The notes beneath the pieces are model-generated. The model was not told the origin of the DNA and did not search any database. It saw only the letters and a list, made by a program, of their open reading frames with translations. This document shows positions 1 through 9,318 of a stretch of 37,356 bases of DNA, piece by piece (position 1 is the stretch's first letter; each line of letters opens with the position of its first letter). Source of the stretch: Microvirga pakistanensis (GTDB lineage Bacteria > Pseudomonadota > Alphaproteobacteria > Rhizobiales > Beijerinckiaceae); assembly GCF_004458765.1 (NCBI RefSeq), contig NZ_SPJX01000300.1, positions 1 through 37,356 of the forward strand. Reading direction: 5' to 3'. Both the position numbers and the translations under genes were made by a program.

Positions 1-109
1 GCCCGAGCCCAAGCCTTGATGACTTGGGCCGAAATGGTAGGCCTTGCTGCCTTCTGACGAGCTGATCTGAGGGAGCTCTCTAATGTCATCCCGTTAACCT
101 GACGGTGCC
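1..109 (+). mobile_element. 3' end of an IS6-family insertion sequence (transposase C-terminus plus right terminal repeat), cut by the window edge
   Basis: Frame 1 is open from the window edge to a TGA at 55-57. Its last residues, RAQALMTWAEMVGLAAF, have the R..A...W pattern common at the C-terminus of IS6-family transposases. The stop is followed 52 bp later by a candidate terminus at 109. Read inward, this terminus starts GGCACCGTCAGGTTAACGG, close to the left end of the IS6-type element at 12756 (GGCACCGTTGCATTAACC). The stop-to-end spacing (52 bp) matches the elements at 13525 (54 bp) and 37102 (about 50 bp). The family call rests on recognition of the short tail, the terminus and the spacing; the catalytic domain lies outside the window. 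Confidence 0.6.
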
Positions 110-345
110 CTCATGGCTGCACAGACTATCTGTAAGCCTAAGGTCGTGACGGCTTTCGGGCCATCGACGGCCGAAGACGCCTTCTCGTTATTCGGCCAGG
201 TAGCCCCTGGAGCCGACGTTTGGATTGGGAATGGCACCGCCGCCAACAGCGCTCTCAGCGCAATACGGCGTACGACCTTCAGGATAGATGCAATCCCCAC
301 TCGCGTCGCCTTTCGTGCGACGCTCGCAGAGCAGGAGCTCGTAGC

Positions 346-652
346 TTAGGACGACCGCCCTCGAACGCGATGCTGCTCCACGTCGCCAGCATCCGCATCC
401 ATCCAGCTTCGCCGCTTTTTCCCCTGCCGATTGGGCTTCGCGCGTCTGTTCCGCCGGGACTTCCCATCGGGTCTCCTGTGTTGGGACACAGAGCTGACGG
501 CGAGTTTCTCCTCGATTCTCCCATTGAGGTTTGCCCGGAGCTCCACGACCGTCTCAATGTCCTCGAACACGTCCGGATAACGCTGAGCCAGCCAGAGCCA
601 AGTAGTGGCGATCTTCACCCGAGCTTCCAGTTTCAAGAGGTCGGTGTTGACC
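346..652 (-). pseudogene. Frameshifted 3' end of the SUV3-like helicase gene
   Basis: This frame carries the natural C-terminal continuation of the helicase at 633-2792. After the shared ALDFG residues the +1 frame reads VNTDLLKLEARVKIATTWLW and then a helical segment, followed by a basic, Arg/Lys-rich tail that ends at a TAA at 346-348. The break is explained by loss of one base in the short run at 651-653 (GGG on the coding strand where GGGG restores the frame). The intact protein would be about 815 residues. Either the gene is a recent pseudogene or this is a homopolymer sequencing error; the sequence alone cannot decide. Confidence 0.75.
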
Positions 653-2792
653 CGAAATCCAGCGCTTGGACGCGCCTGTCGCGCGCATGCTGCCGCGCCC
701 AGTCGAGCAGAAGTTCGACCGCCATTTGCTCCCGTCCATCGACGGGCGCCATTGAGTACGAAAGGCGGTCGAGGATCGGCAGATCCACGGTGTCGAGGAC
801 CGTGGCCAGTTCGATCAGCTCCTCCATGTCAGCCATGCGAAGATCCGGATGGCCGACAACCAGGGTGTCGTTCAGGTGCCGGAGAACACGACCGAGCCGG
901 TCGGTCTGCAGTACTTCGCTGGCGGACAAAACCGTCTCCTGGTTGGGGCGGACATAGGCCTTGCCCCGCAGCTTGCCCGCATCGCCCTTCAGGGCGTTTC
1001 CGATGATAGTCTCGATCTGCGCATAAGCCCCCGCTTCCGGCAGGGCCGTCACAAGTCCTTCGTCATGGTGACCGAAGCGCCCTGCCCGGCCGGCGATCTG
1101 CTTGATCTCCATGGCCGTGAGCTGCCGCTCGCGCACGCCATCGAACTTGCGCAGGGTGGAGAATACGACACGACGTAACGGACCGATGTTCAGGCCCATG
1201 CCAATGGCATCGGTCGCCACGAGGATTTCAGCCTCGCCATTGCGGAAGCGCGCCGCCTCGGCCCTGCGGACCTCCGGTCCAAGGGCGCCATAGACGGCCG
1301 CGACCGTGCGCCCGGCCTGCACCAGTTGCGCCCGAAGATCGTGAACATTCTTGCGGGTGAACGCCACGACCGCGTCGCCGCGGGAGAGCTTCTCGAGATT
1401 GGCCGGGACGCCTTCGACGCGCAGCTTGCCCTTGCGCTTCAGGATCTTCAACTCCAGCGGTTCACCGGTCATTGCGAGCAGGTGTTCGACCAGCGGGATC
1501 GCCTCCGGTGCGCCGGTCAGAACCACCAAGCGCGCGGGAGCTCCGATCATGGCCTGAGTCCAGGCCCAGCCCCTGCTGGGATCGCCCAGCATCTGGACCT
1601 CATCGATCACGCAGACGTCAACCACCCTGTGCAGATCCAGCGTCTCGATGGTGCGAGCGATATGGGTCACGCCCTCGGGCAGGACACGCTCTTCGCCTGT
1701 CACCATGCCGGCGGCCATCCCCTCCTCGCTCATGCGCTCGTAGTGCTCCAGCGCGAGAAGCCGCAAAGGGGATAGGATCTCGGCCGTCTCGGCCTCCCCG
1801 GCGAGTTTGAGAGCCTCATAGGTCTTGCCCGAATTGGTCGGTCCGGCCAGGAAGAGGAACCGGCGGTTTAGAGAGCGAGCCACGGGAAAGATTGCGGCAT
1901 AGCGCTCATAACCGGAGGCCTCGCGGATCTGCGCCTCGCGTAGGTGCCGGAGCCGTCGGGCGGCCACCTTGGAGCGGAGATCACCGAGCTTCTGCCGAAG
2001 CTTGCGTCCGGCGCCGGCTGGGCCGCCCTTCTCCGAAGCAGGAATCCGGTCGAGCTTCTCGACCGCAGCCTGGATGCCGCCCAGGATGGCCTGGCGCTCT
2101 CCGGCGTCTTCATAAGCGGCAAGGTAGGTCTCAAGCTCATCGCGCCAGCTTGCCAGCTCCGTCTCGCAGACAGCGAAGGTGGCATCGCGCAGCTCGATCA
2201 GCCTCGCCTTGAGGGCATCGGATGCAGCGGTAATCTCGGCCCGCTCAACATGGGCAGGATTCAGAACAACGGCTGCAACGTCCAGGGGCTCGGCGAAGGC
2301 GAACTCAATGATGATGTCCGTGAAGCCGCTATCAGGCAGGATCTGCATCGGCCGGCTGAACACCGCACGGTATCCGGCAAAGACGCGCTCCGGCTTCCAG
2401 CGGCCGCTTTCGATCTTGCGGATATCCTCCGCCACATAGATGCCCGTGTCCTTCCGGACAGGCGCGAGGATGCTCTGCCGCCGCCGGTGGGCCGCGTCGT
2501 CGATCGGCTGAACAGTCGGGGTAACGGCTCCCGTAGGATTGGAGCCCGCATGCTTCCCGGCATCGCCATTCTCGTCCTGCTCTCGCCATCCCGGGATCTC
2601 GGCCGCCAGCCTTGCAACGGTTTCAGCGTCGAACATGGGAGCTTCAACAGTGCGCCCACGCTTCTGGAACGTGCGGTACTCGGCAACCGGGATCAGCCCC
2701 GCCTCGATCCAGCGCTCGCATTCGGCCGCACTGGCAAGCAGGATTCCCGGCAGGTGATTGATGCCGACGAGAGCTTTTGATCTTTTGGACAT
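633..2792 (-). CDS. SUV3-like DExH/D-box RNA helicase, C-terminus lost by frameshift
   Basis: This is a superfamily 2 helicase of the SUV3/MgpS type, expected to unwind RNA in the cytoplasm using ATP. Visible motifs are Walker A GPTNSGKT (residues 317-324), a DEVQ box (397-400), the ATDAIGMGLN motif (about 527-535) and motif VI QIAGRAGRFG (565-574). An N-terminal region of about 300 residues precedes the helicase core; residues 190-290 look helical and charged, and I recognise no named domain there. The open frame stops at 719 residues because of a one-base shift near 651, and the remaining ~100 residues sit in the adjacent frame. No strong ribosome-binding site is seen before the ATG at 2792. 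The gene is a singleton beside an IS end, so its link to the rest of the window is unclear. The family call is secure; its RNA substrate is unknown. Confidence 0.85.
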   Translation of the reverse strand: MSKRSKALVGINHLPGILLASAAECERWIEAGLIPVAEYRTFQKRGRTVEAPMFDAETVARLAAEIPGWREQDENGDAGKHAGSNPTGAVTPTVQPIDDAAHRRRQSILAPVRKDTGIYVAEDIRKIESGRWKPERVFAGYRAVFSRPMQILPDSGFTDIIIEFAFAEPLDVAAVVLNPAHVERAEITAASDALKARLIELRDATFAVCETELASWRDELETYLAAYEDAGERQAILGGIQAAVEKLDRIPASEKGGPAGAGRKLRQKLGDLRSKVAARRLRHLREAQIREASGYERYAAIFPVARSLNRRFLFLAGPTNSGKTYEALKLAGEAETAEILSPLRLLALEHYERMSEEGMAAGMVTGEERVLPEGVTHIARTIETLDLHRVVDVCVIDEVQMLGDPSRGWAWTQAMIGAPARLVVLTGAPEAIPLVEHLLAMTGEPLELKILKRKGKLRVEGVPANLEKLSRGDAVVAFTRKNVHDLRAQLVQAGRTVAAVYGALGPEVRRAEAARFRNGEAEILVATDAIGMGLNIGPLRRVVFSTLRKFDGVRERQLTAMEIKQIAGRAGRFGHHDEGLVTALPEAGAYAQIETIIGNALKGDAGKLRGKAYVRPNQETVLSASEVLQTDRLGRVLRHLNDTLVVGHPDLRMADMEELIELATVLDTVDLPILDRLSYSMAPVDGREQMAVELLLDWARQHARDRRVQALDFGSTPTS

Positions 2793-3381
2793 TCACAATT
2801 CCGTATGGCAGAGCACGTTTGTCGTTTCCCGAGACGCGTTCAACGGGCGCCTTCGACCGCAGCATCGGCCATACGCCGGAGTTCGGCTCTGGAAGAGCGC
2901 AGTTGTTTTCAGCGAGGAAGTATCGAGCGCTGGCGCCGGCAACTTTCGGAAACGTTCCTGACTATCTATGGCTTGCGTGGTTTAGGTAATGAGATGTCAG
3001 ATTCTCCCTGACTGATATGTCGATGAGGGCCTTCAATATCAAGGGATCCATCCTCTATGTCGAACGTCTCTTGCAGCACACGGCCGATCCAGACATCGGG
3101 CCAAACTGATGAGTAGCGGAGGTCGGTGCGAAGGTCCGCTCATCCCAGTGATGCGGAAGTAAGGCTAAGGTCAGCCTCGTGCCATCAGGGGTCATATATG
3201 AGCAGTATGGGCGGTCCGGATGGACGGGCCATTCTTCTGAAAGCACACTCCTCAACCGAGGCGTTCGAACAAACGTTGATGAGAACCACAGCAGCCCACC
3301 TTCCAGCGGGCTCCCGCTCTTTGGATGGCAGCCGCCCCGGCCATTCGACGTTGCCTTGCTCGGCATATGAGGGAGAGGGCC
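2793..3381. other. Intergenic stretch, no gene recognised
   Basis: This stretch of 589 bp separates the divergent helicase and oxidoreductase remnant. Several short frames are open, including one of 30 codons starting at 3017, but none has recognisable motifs or a convincing ribosome-binding site. It presumably holds the helicase promoter. I see no tRNA, terminator or clear operator. Confidence 0.5.
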
Positions 3382-4170
3382 ATGAACCTGACCACAAGGC
3401 TGCGCCATCGGCTTGATAGCGGCCATCCTGTTCGCGTCGCACTGATCGGCGCCAGCAAATTCGGCTCCATGTTCCTCGCCCAGGTTCCGTCTATTGAGGG
3501 ACTAGAGGTCGCGATGATTGCTGATCTTAATCCCGACCGCGCGCGTGAGGCTTGCCGAACCGTTGGCTGGGATGAGGTCAGGATCACGCGCACCCGGTTC
3601 TCAGCGGATGGGCTGGAGGCCTGTCATGCTGGCGACATCGAGGTGGTGATCGAGGCAACCGGCCACCCGGAAGCCGGAATTAGGCATGCTCTGGCTGCCA
3701 TTGAGGCCGCCAAGCACATCGTGATGGTCAATGTAGAGGCCGATGCGCTGGCAGGACCGTTGCTGGCCGTGACGGCTCGCGAGCGTGGCGTTGTCTACTC
3801 CATGGCCTACGGCGACCAGCCGGCACTTGTCGCCGAAATGGTCGACTGGGCTCGCGCAGCAGGCTTTACGGTCGCGGCGGCTGGCGATCCGGCTCACCTC
3901 GTTCACGGCTGGGCCGACCACCGTGAAGTCAAGGCGATCCTGGCTGCCGAGCCAGTATTCATGACAATCCCTCATGATCGCGAATCTGCCGGCTTTCATC
4001 ACCGCTGGCAGATTGGTCATTTATATCCGCACGCAGATCAAGAGGTGCCTCCTTTCTCGTCTATTTTGCCGGAGAGGGCTGAGGTCCCGCCGGCTCGGCG
4101 CGCTTTACCGGACGCTTCCTGGACGCCGCCAGAACGATGCTCCTCAGCGTTACATAGAAAACAGGCGTGA
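3382..4170 (+). pseudogene. Truncated NAD(P)-binding oxidoreductase (homoserine dehydrogenase-like / SAF-domain family), N-terminal domain only
   Basis: The ATG at 3382 has an excellent ribosome-binding site (GAGGGAGAGGG, 3369-3379). Residues 17-168 form a Rossmann domain of the homoserine dehydrogenase-like type: VALIGASKFGSMF at the nucleotide-binding loop, then IEATGHP and YSMAYGDQPALVAEMVDWAR. Intact relatives are about 430-450 residues, with a catalytic domain and a C-terminal SAF domain. Here similarity stops near residue 168 (about position 3886), where the usual GKGTKYLP-type sequence should begin. The rest of the frame is unrelated and runs into the 3' end of the convergent RND gene. 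The gene was therefore cut by a deletion or rearrangement near 3886 and is almost certainly non-functional. The family identification is from memory of the motifs. Confidence 0.7.
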
Positions 4171-7100
4171 GGAACAGGCCGAACAGGGTCACGCCCAGCA
4201 TGCCGGCGAACACGGCCGTGCCTAGGGCCTGTCTCATCTCGGCTCCGGGTCCGGAGGCGATCACCAGCGGCAGCACTCCGAGGATGAAGGCGAAGGCCGT
4301 CATCAGGATCGGGCGCAGCCTCATACGGCATGCCTCCACCACCGCCTCCAGCGGCGTCTTGCCCCCGAATTCGGCCTGCCTAGCGAACTCGACGATCAGG
4401 ATCGCGTTCTTCGCCGCGAGGCCGACGAGCACCACAAGCCCGATCTGCGTCAGGATGTTGTTGTCCTGCCCCCGGATCATCACCCCTATCAGCGCGGACA
4501 GCACGCCCATGGGAACGATCAGGATGATGGCGATGGGCAGAGACCAGCTTTCGTACTGCGCGGCCAGAACAAGAAACACGAAGAGCACGGACAGCGCGAA
4601 GATGAACACCGCCGTATTGCCAGTCTGCCGCTCCTGGAACGCCAACTCGGTCCACTCGAACCCCATTCCGGGGGAGAGACGCTGGCGGACGAGCTCTTCC
4701 ATAGCGTCAAGCGCCGCTCCCGAAGATACCCCAGGCGCCGCGTCTCCCTGCAGCGCCACCGAGGTGAACATGTTGTAGCGCTGGACCAGATCCGGCCCTG
4801 ACACCTCTCGCATCTCCACGAGGGTACCCATCGGCACAAGCGCGCCTGTAGACGAACGGACGCGCAGCCGATTGATGTCCTCCTGGTCGATCCGGAAGCG
4901 CTGGTCGGCCTGGGCGCGCACCTGATAGACGCGGCCGAAGGCATTGAAGTCGTTTACATACGCCGTTCCGAGATTGATCCGCAGCGTCTCGAAGATATTC
5001 GGGATCGGCACGTTGAGGATGCTGGCCTTCTGGCGGTCGATCTCGAGATAGACCTGAGGCGAATTCGCCGAGAACGTCGTGAAGACACCGGCGAGGTTCG
5101 GGTTCTGCCGCGCCTGCCCCATCAGCTGGTAGGCGGTTGCCAGGATCCCGCGCACGTCATCGCCAGTTCGGTTCTGAAGTTGAACCTTGAAACCGCCCGA
5201 ATTGCCGAGGCCGCGAACGGGCGGTGGCGGAATGGCGATGATGAAGGCCTCCTCGATCTGCTGCATGCGGCCGAAGAGGTCGCCGATGATCTTGTCAGCC
5301 GAATGCCCAGCGGCGATCCGCTCCTCGAAGGGCCTGAAACGGGCAAAGATGGCCGCAGCATTGGTCGCATTGGTGAACGTCGCGCCCGAAAACCCGGCAA
5401 AAGCCACTGCATCGAGGACACCGGGAGTCCCCTGCATGATCCTCGACGCCCGCTGCACCACCGCATCAGTACGAGACAGCGAAGATCCATCAGGCAGTTG
5501 CACGACCACGATGGCATAGCCCTGATCCAGGGTCGGAATGAAGCCGCGCGGGACATGATTGACGATCCAGACGGTCCCGGCGAGCAGGCCGGCATAGATC
5601 GGCAGCATGATAAGCTTGTGCCGCGCAACCAATCCCACCGCTCGCGCATAGCCATGGGAGCTCGCATCGAAACCGCGGTTGAAGCCATTGGCCACGGCGG
5701 CTCCCGCCCTTAGAAGTGGGTTCTTGGGGGGTTCGTGGCTATGCGGCTTCAGAAGCCAGGCGGCCAGTGCCGGCGACAGGGTCAGCGAGTTGAACGCCGA
5801 GATCACGGTCGAGACGGCGATCGTCAAGGCGAATTGCCGGTAGAATTGGCCGGTGATGCCAGGGATGAAGGCTGTCGGCACGAAGACCGCCACGAGAACC
5901 AGAGCGATGGCCACGAGCGCGGTGCCCACCTCGTCCATGGTGACATGGGCGGCGTCCCGCGGCGTCATGCCAAGCGCGATGTTGCGCTCCACGTTCTCCA
6001 CCACCACGATGGCATCGTCGACAACGATGCCGATGGCCAGCACCATGCCGAACAGGGTGAGCGTGTTGAGCGAGAAGCCCAAGGCGGCCATGATCGCAAA
6101 GGTGCCGACGAGTGATACGGGAATCGCCACGATGGGAATGATCGCCGAGCGCCAGCTCTGCAGAAAGACGATCACCACCAGCACCACTAAGGCGGTGGCC
6201 TCGAAGAGGGTCTTGTAGACCTCGTTCACACTCTCGGCGATGAACTCCGTGGGATTGTAGACGATCTCATAGGCAATCCCGGGTGGGAAATTGGCCTTGA
6301 GCTGTTCCATGGTCTGGATGATCTGGTCCGACGCGGCCAGCGCGTTGGTACCAGGCCGTTGGAAAATCGCGAGCGCGACCGCCGGCTTGCCGTTGAGATA
6401 GGAGTTCGTCACATAGTCCTGGGCGCCGAGTTCGATGCGGGCCACATCCTGCAACCGCACAAGACGCCCATCCCGCGCCTGGACGATAATCTGCCGGAAC
6501 TGGCGTGGATCCTCGAAGCGGCCCTGGGTGGTGACCGTCAGCTGGAACGCTGCATCCGTAGGTGTCGGCTCCTGCCCTAGAGCTCCGCCTGATACCTGAA
6601 CATTCTGCTCCTGGATGGCGCGCACCACCTCGCTCGAGGTCATGCCATAGGAGGCCAGCTTCTCCGGATCCAGCCAGATGCGCAGGGAATATTGCCGCTC
6701 GCCGAAGATGATAAGGTCGCCGACCCCATCAAGCCGCAGCAGGATGTCACGAACATAGTTGCGGGCATAGTTCGAGACATAGAGCTGGTCGTAGGAATTG
6801 TCCGGCGAGAGCATGTGCACGACCATCATCAGGTCGGGCGAGCTCTTGAGTGTCGTGACACCTAGACGTCTGACCTCCTCCGGCAGACGCGGGGTTGCAA
6901 TGGCGACACGGTTCTGGACGAGCACTTGGGCCTTGTCGAGATCCGTACCTAGCTTGAAAGTGATCGTCAGCGACATGGAGCCGTCGCCTGTGGAATAGGA
7001 GGACATGTACAGCATGTCCTCGACACCGTTGACCTGCTGCTCCAGCGGAGTGGCAACGGTGGCAGCCACCGTCTGTGCATCGGCGCCTGGATAGCTCGCT

Positions 7101-7243
7101 CTGACCACGACTGTCGGCGGCGTGATGTCCGGATATTGAGCTGCGGGCAAAGTGGTGTAAGCAATGCCGCCGATGATGAGGAACAGAGCCGAAAGGACAG
7201 TGGCGAAGATCGGACGGTCGACGAAGAAATGGGCAAAGCGCAT
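4061..7243 (-). CDS. RND multidrug efflux transporter, HAE1 family (AcrB/BepE-like inner-membrane pump)
   Basis: This is the proton-driven inner-membrane pump of a tripartite drug-efflux complex. At 1060 residues it has the normal family length. It starts with the typical first transmembrane helix (FFVDRPIFATVLSALFLIIGG), has the paired proton-relay aspartates in TM4 (D409-D410 in GIVVDDAIVVVENVER) and the TM10 lysine in LAAKNAILIVEFA. Two large periplasmic loops follow TM1 and TM7. A strong ribosome-binding site (GAGGAGGG) precedes the ATG at 7243. It lies 23 bp downstream of the adaptor gene and is surely co-transcribed with it. No outer-membrane channel gene is present, so it probably uses a TolC-type protein encoded elsewhere, as BepDE of Brucella does. 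The specific substrate cannot be read from sequence. Confidence 0.95.
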   Translation of the reverse strand: MRFAHFFVDRPIFATVLSALFLIIGGIAYTTLPAAQYPDITPPTVVVRASYPGADAQTVAATVATPLEQQVNGVEDMLYMSSYSTGDGSMSLTITFKLGTDLDKAQVLVQNRVAIATPRLPEEVRRLGVTTLKSSPDLMMVVHMLSPDNSYDQLYVSNYARNYVRDILLRLDGVGDLIIFGERQYSLRIWLDPEKLASYGMTSSEVVRAIQEQNVQVSGGALGQEPTPTDAAFQLTVTTQGRFEDPRQFRQIIVQARDGRLVRLQDVARIELGAQDYVTNSYLNGKPAVALAIFQRPGTNALAASDQIIQTMEQLKANFPPGIAYEIVYNPTEFIAESVNEVYKTLFEATALVVLVVIVFLQSWRSAIIPIVAIPVSLVGTFAIMAALGFSLNTLTLFGMVLAIGIVVDDAIVVVENVERNIALGMTPRDAAHVTMDEVGTALVAIALVLVAVFVPTAFIPGITGQFYRQFALTIAVSTVISAFNSLTLSPALAAWLLKPHSHEPPKNPLLRAGAAVANGFNRGFDASSHGYARAVGLVARHKLIMLPIYAGLLAGTVWIVNHVPRGFIPTLDQGYAIVVVQLPDGSSLSRTDAVVQRASRIMQGTPGVLDAVAFAGFSGATFTNATNAAAIFARFRPFEERIAAGHSADKIIGDLFGRMQQIEEAFIIAIPPPPVRGLGNSGGFKVQLQNRTGDDVRGILATAYQLMGQARQNPNLAGVFTTFSANSPQVYLEIDRQKASILNVPIPNIFETLRINLGTAYVNDFNAFGRVYQVRAQADQRFRIDQEDINRLRVRSSTGALVPMGTLVEMREVSGPDLVQRYNMFTSVALQGDAAPGVSSGAALDAMEELVRQRLSPGMGFEWTELAFQERQTGNTAVFIFALSVLFVFLVLAAQYESWSLPIAIILIVPMGVLSALIGVMIRGQDNNILTQIGLVVLVGLAAKNAILIVEFARQAEFGGKTPLEAVVEACRMRLRPILMTAFAFILGVLPLVIASGPGAEMRQALGTAVFAGMLGVTLFGLFLTPVFYVTLRSIVLAASRKRPVKRAEPAGPQPSPAK

Positions 7244-7266
7244 CGGTGCGCCCTCCTCACATGAGA

Positions 7267-8415
7267 TCAGCTACCGTTCCGCTCCCGAGTCAATGGGAGC
7301 GTCGTCATCTGCGGTGTGATGGGCGCTCCGGGCCGAACCCGTACAAGACCGTTCACGACCAGTGTCTCGTTGCCCGTCAACCCATCGCGAATGACCCGGT
7401 AGCCATCGATTCTGGGACCGATGCGCACGGGCTTGAGATTGACCACATTGTTCTCGCCAACCACGTAGACCACGCGCCGGTCCTGATCGCTGCCGATGGC
7501 TTCGTCGGGCAGGAGGATGCCCTGGTAAGGGTCCGAAGCCCCAACCGTGACACGGCCGAACAATCCAGGGGTGAGGAACAGATCTTTGTTTTCGAACACG
7601 GCCCGCAGGCGAATCGTGCCGCTGGCCGGATCGAGACGGTTGTCGACGAAGTCCAGATAGCCCTTGCGCTGCCCCAGACGTTCATCCGTCAGGGTGAGAA
7701 GAACTTCGTTCATCTCGCCATTGACGGAGGTCTTCGTTCCGCCTTGGGTCTGGCGCGAATAGGCGAGATACGAGCGCTCATCCACATCAAAGTAAAACTG
7801 AATTGGATCGAGCGAAAGCACGTTCGTCAGGATGGTCTGGTTCGCATTGATCAGATTACCCTCGGAGACGAACTTGCGCGAGATCCTGCCGGACAGGGGC
7901 GATCGCACCTGGGTGAACTCGACATCGAGTTGCGCTTGCCGCAAGGCCGCCTGCGCCCGATCCAACTCGGCCCTAGAGGTCAGGAAGGCCTGCCGTCGCT
8001 GATCGAAAAGCTGGTCGGGGATGTTACCGGTGCGGCGCAACTGCTCGGCCCGATCCAAGTCGCTTTGTGCAAATTCAAGCCGCACCTGGGCCGATGTCAC
8101 GGCAGACTGGGCCTGCTCGAGGGCGTTTTGGTAGGGCCGCGGATCAATGGTGAAGAGCAGATCGCCCGCCTTGACGAAGGATCCATCCTGGAAATGGACC
8201 TTATCGAGATACCCTGAGACCCGCGCCCGGATATCAACCTGATCAATGGCCTCGAAGCGACCGATAAAGTCGGTCCGCTCAATAATATCCTTCACGACTG
8301 GTTTCGCGACGGTCACGGGCGGCGCCTGCGACGGCCCGGGCTGCGCGACACCGGGGCCACCAGTTGCGGCCCATAGACTCGCACACAAAATGAACATAGG
8401 TCGGAGAACGCGCAT
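7267..8415 (-). CDS. RND efflux periplasmic adaptor (membrane fusion protein, AcrA/BepD-like)
   Basis: This is the periplasmic adaptor that links the RND pump to an outer-membrane channel. The ATG at 8415 is chosen over the upstream ATG at 8436 because a strong ribosome-binding site (TAGGAGGC) lies just before it and none precedes 8436. The protein is then 382 residues. An N-terminal signal segment (FILCASLWAATGG) lacks a proper lipobox, so it is probably a secreted rather than a lipidated adaptor. The lipoyl half-motif ARVSGYLDKVHFQDGSFVKAGDLLFTID is followed by an α-helical hairpin rich in Ala/Gln (about residues 95-160), the second lipoyl half (VRSPLSGRISRKFVSEGNLI) and β-barrel domains. 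It is the first gene of the efflux operon. Confidence 0.93.
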   Translation of the reverse strand: MRVLRPMFILCASLWAATGGPGVAQPGPSQAPPVTVAKPVVKDIIERTDFIGRFEAIDQVDIRARVSGYLDKVHFQDGSFVKAGDLLFTIDPRPYQNALEQAQSAVTSAQVRLEFAQSDLDRAEQLRRTGNIPDQLFDQRRQAFLTSRAELDRAQAALRQAQLDVEFTQVRSPLSGRISRKFVSEGNLINANQTILTNVLSLDPIQFYFDVDERSYLAYSRQTQGGTKTSVNGEMNEVLLTLTDERLGQRKGYLDFVDNRLDPASGTIRLRAVFENKDLFLTPGLFGRVTVGASDPYQGILLPDEAIGSDQDRRVVYVVGENNVVNLKPVRIGPRIDGYRVIRDGLTGNETLVVNGLVRVRPGAPITPQMTTLPLTRERNGS

Positions 8416-8932
8416 GCGGAGCCTCCTAATCGGCATCGTTGATCAAACGTGATGGTACGTTTTGACGCTTGGCCCTTGTAAACTCTTACACACTGCTCTG
8501 ATATTTTGTTCGACTAAGGACCAAGGCCAGGCACATAACGGTTTTGTATAGCCTAGCGGGTCCGGTCCTCCTTGCGTTGGAAAAATAAGTCGTTTCTGGG
8601 CCTCAATTGTACTTGGTTCATCATAAGGAGCAATCCGGCACCAGTCACCGGCTCGATCAGCCAAGCTTCGAGACGTAATCCGAGACAGCAACTGAAGAGG
8701 AGCATCGCCACGTCCTCCACCATCCAGTCCAGGCATCGCAGCAGGTGACGGGGCACCACCCCCGGCTAAGGAAAGCTCTTGGAGCTTGCGCACCCTGAAA
8801 AATCACACTTTGGTGACAATGGTCGGCTTTCCGCGATGACCCGGACCGAGCCCTGTCGCTCGGCCAGTGCCATGGCTGGGCATAAGAGCCCGGCCGAGGA
8901 ACACGGGAGCTCGACCGAGCTTGCCTTGAGCA
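8416..8932. other. Upstream region of the efflux operon, no gene recognised
   Basis: This stretch of 517 bp separates the adaptor start from the convergent-side end of the Atu4866 gene. Apart from the palindrome at 8477-8490 I see no supported gene. The open frames here have no ribosome-binding site or recognisable motifs. No TetR-type regulator gene sits next to the pump. Confidence 0.5.
8477..8490. promoter_or_regulatory. Candidate operator palindrome upstream of the RND efflux operon
   Basis: TGTAA-ACTC-TTACA is a perfect 5-bp inverted repeat with a 4-bp spacer, 62 bp upstream of the chosen adaptor start. Many TetR/AcrR-type repressors of efflux operons bind TGTAA/TTACA-like palindromes, so it is a reasonable operator. 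The assignment is inferred from shape and position only. Confidence 0.4.
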
Positions 8933-9301
8933 TCATGGGTTCCGTTTCACCTGCCCTTCTCTGTAGAACAGCATTCCACCGTGATGAAGCACACCGTCGA
9001 TGAACTCACCATCGGCCGTAAATCCCGTATCATCCCAGTAGTAGATTTTATTTCCGCGGATCTCGTAGCGGCCCTGATAAGCGCTCCTGCGGCTGGCTCG
9101 CGCCTCATCGTAACGGCTGTTCGGGAGCAGCTCCTGACGGATCTGACCGTCCTTCGTGACCCACATGCCGATATAGGAGTGATCTGCCATCTCTGTCGCG
9201 TCCTTATATTGAGGTTGATTGTTGCCGGTAGGCCGCCTGAGTGCCGACGGCGCACCCGCTGTTACGGCAGCGAGGACAAGGGGAAGTATGCTCTTTGGCA
9301 T
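8933..9301 (-). CDS. Atu4866-domain protein
   Basis: The protein is 122 residues from the ATG at 9301, which has an AAGGAGGG ribosome-binding site and lies 18 bp after the SDR stop. Residues 44-118 match the Atu4866 domain known from Agrobacterium (YIGMWVTKDGQIRQELLPN, then RYDEARASRRSAYQGRYEI and DDTGFTADGEF). This is a small β-rich fold without an assigned activity. The first ~20 residues (SILPLVLAAVTAGAPSA) look like a signal peptide, suggesting export. It is co-transcribed with the SDR and faces a LysR regulator, so a role linked to the SDR product is inferred. The longer upstream open frame in phase with it is only the shadow of the SDR gene. Confidence 0.8.
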   Translation of the reverse strand: MPKSILPLVLAAVTAGAPSALRRPTGNNQPQYKDATEMADHSYIGMWVTKDGQIRQELLPNSRYDEARASRRSAYQGRYEIRGNKIYYWDDTGFTADGEFIDGVLHHGGMLFYREGQVKRNP

Positions 9302-9318
9302 CTCGAGCCCTCCTTGCT

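Noticed and set aside
7..29. Hairpin GCCCAAG/CTTGGGC at the left edge as a terminator
   Set aside because: It lies inside the transposase reading frame and has no T-run.
113..349. Open frame of 78 codons between the left IS end and the helicase
   Set aside because: No ribosome-binding site or recognisable motif, and it runs into the displaced helicase 3' end on the other strand.
3055..3426. Minus-strand open frame of 123 codons
   Set aside because: Overlaps the well-supported start of the oxidoreductase gene; no family features or ribosome-binding site.
8443..8793. Minus-strand open frame of 116 codons upstream of the efflux adaptor
   Set aside because: Covers the candidate operator, and its composition does not look like a protein.
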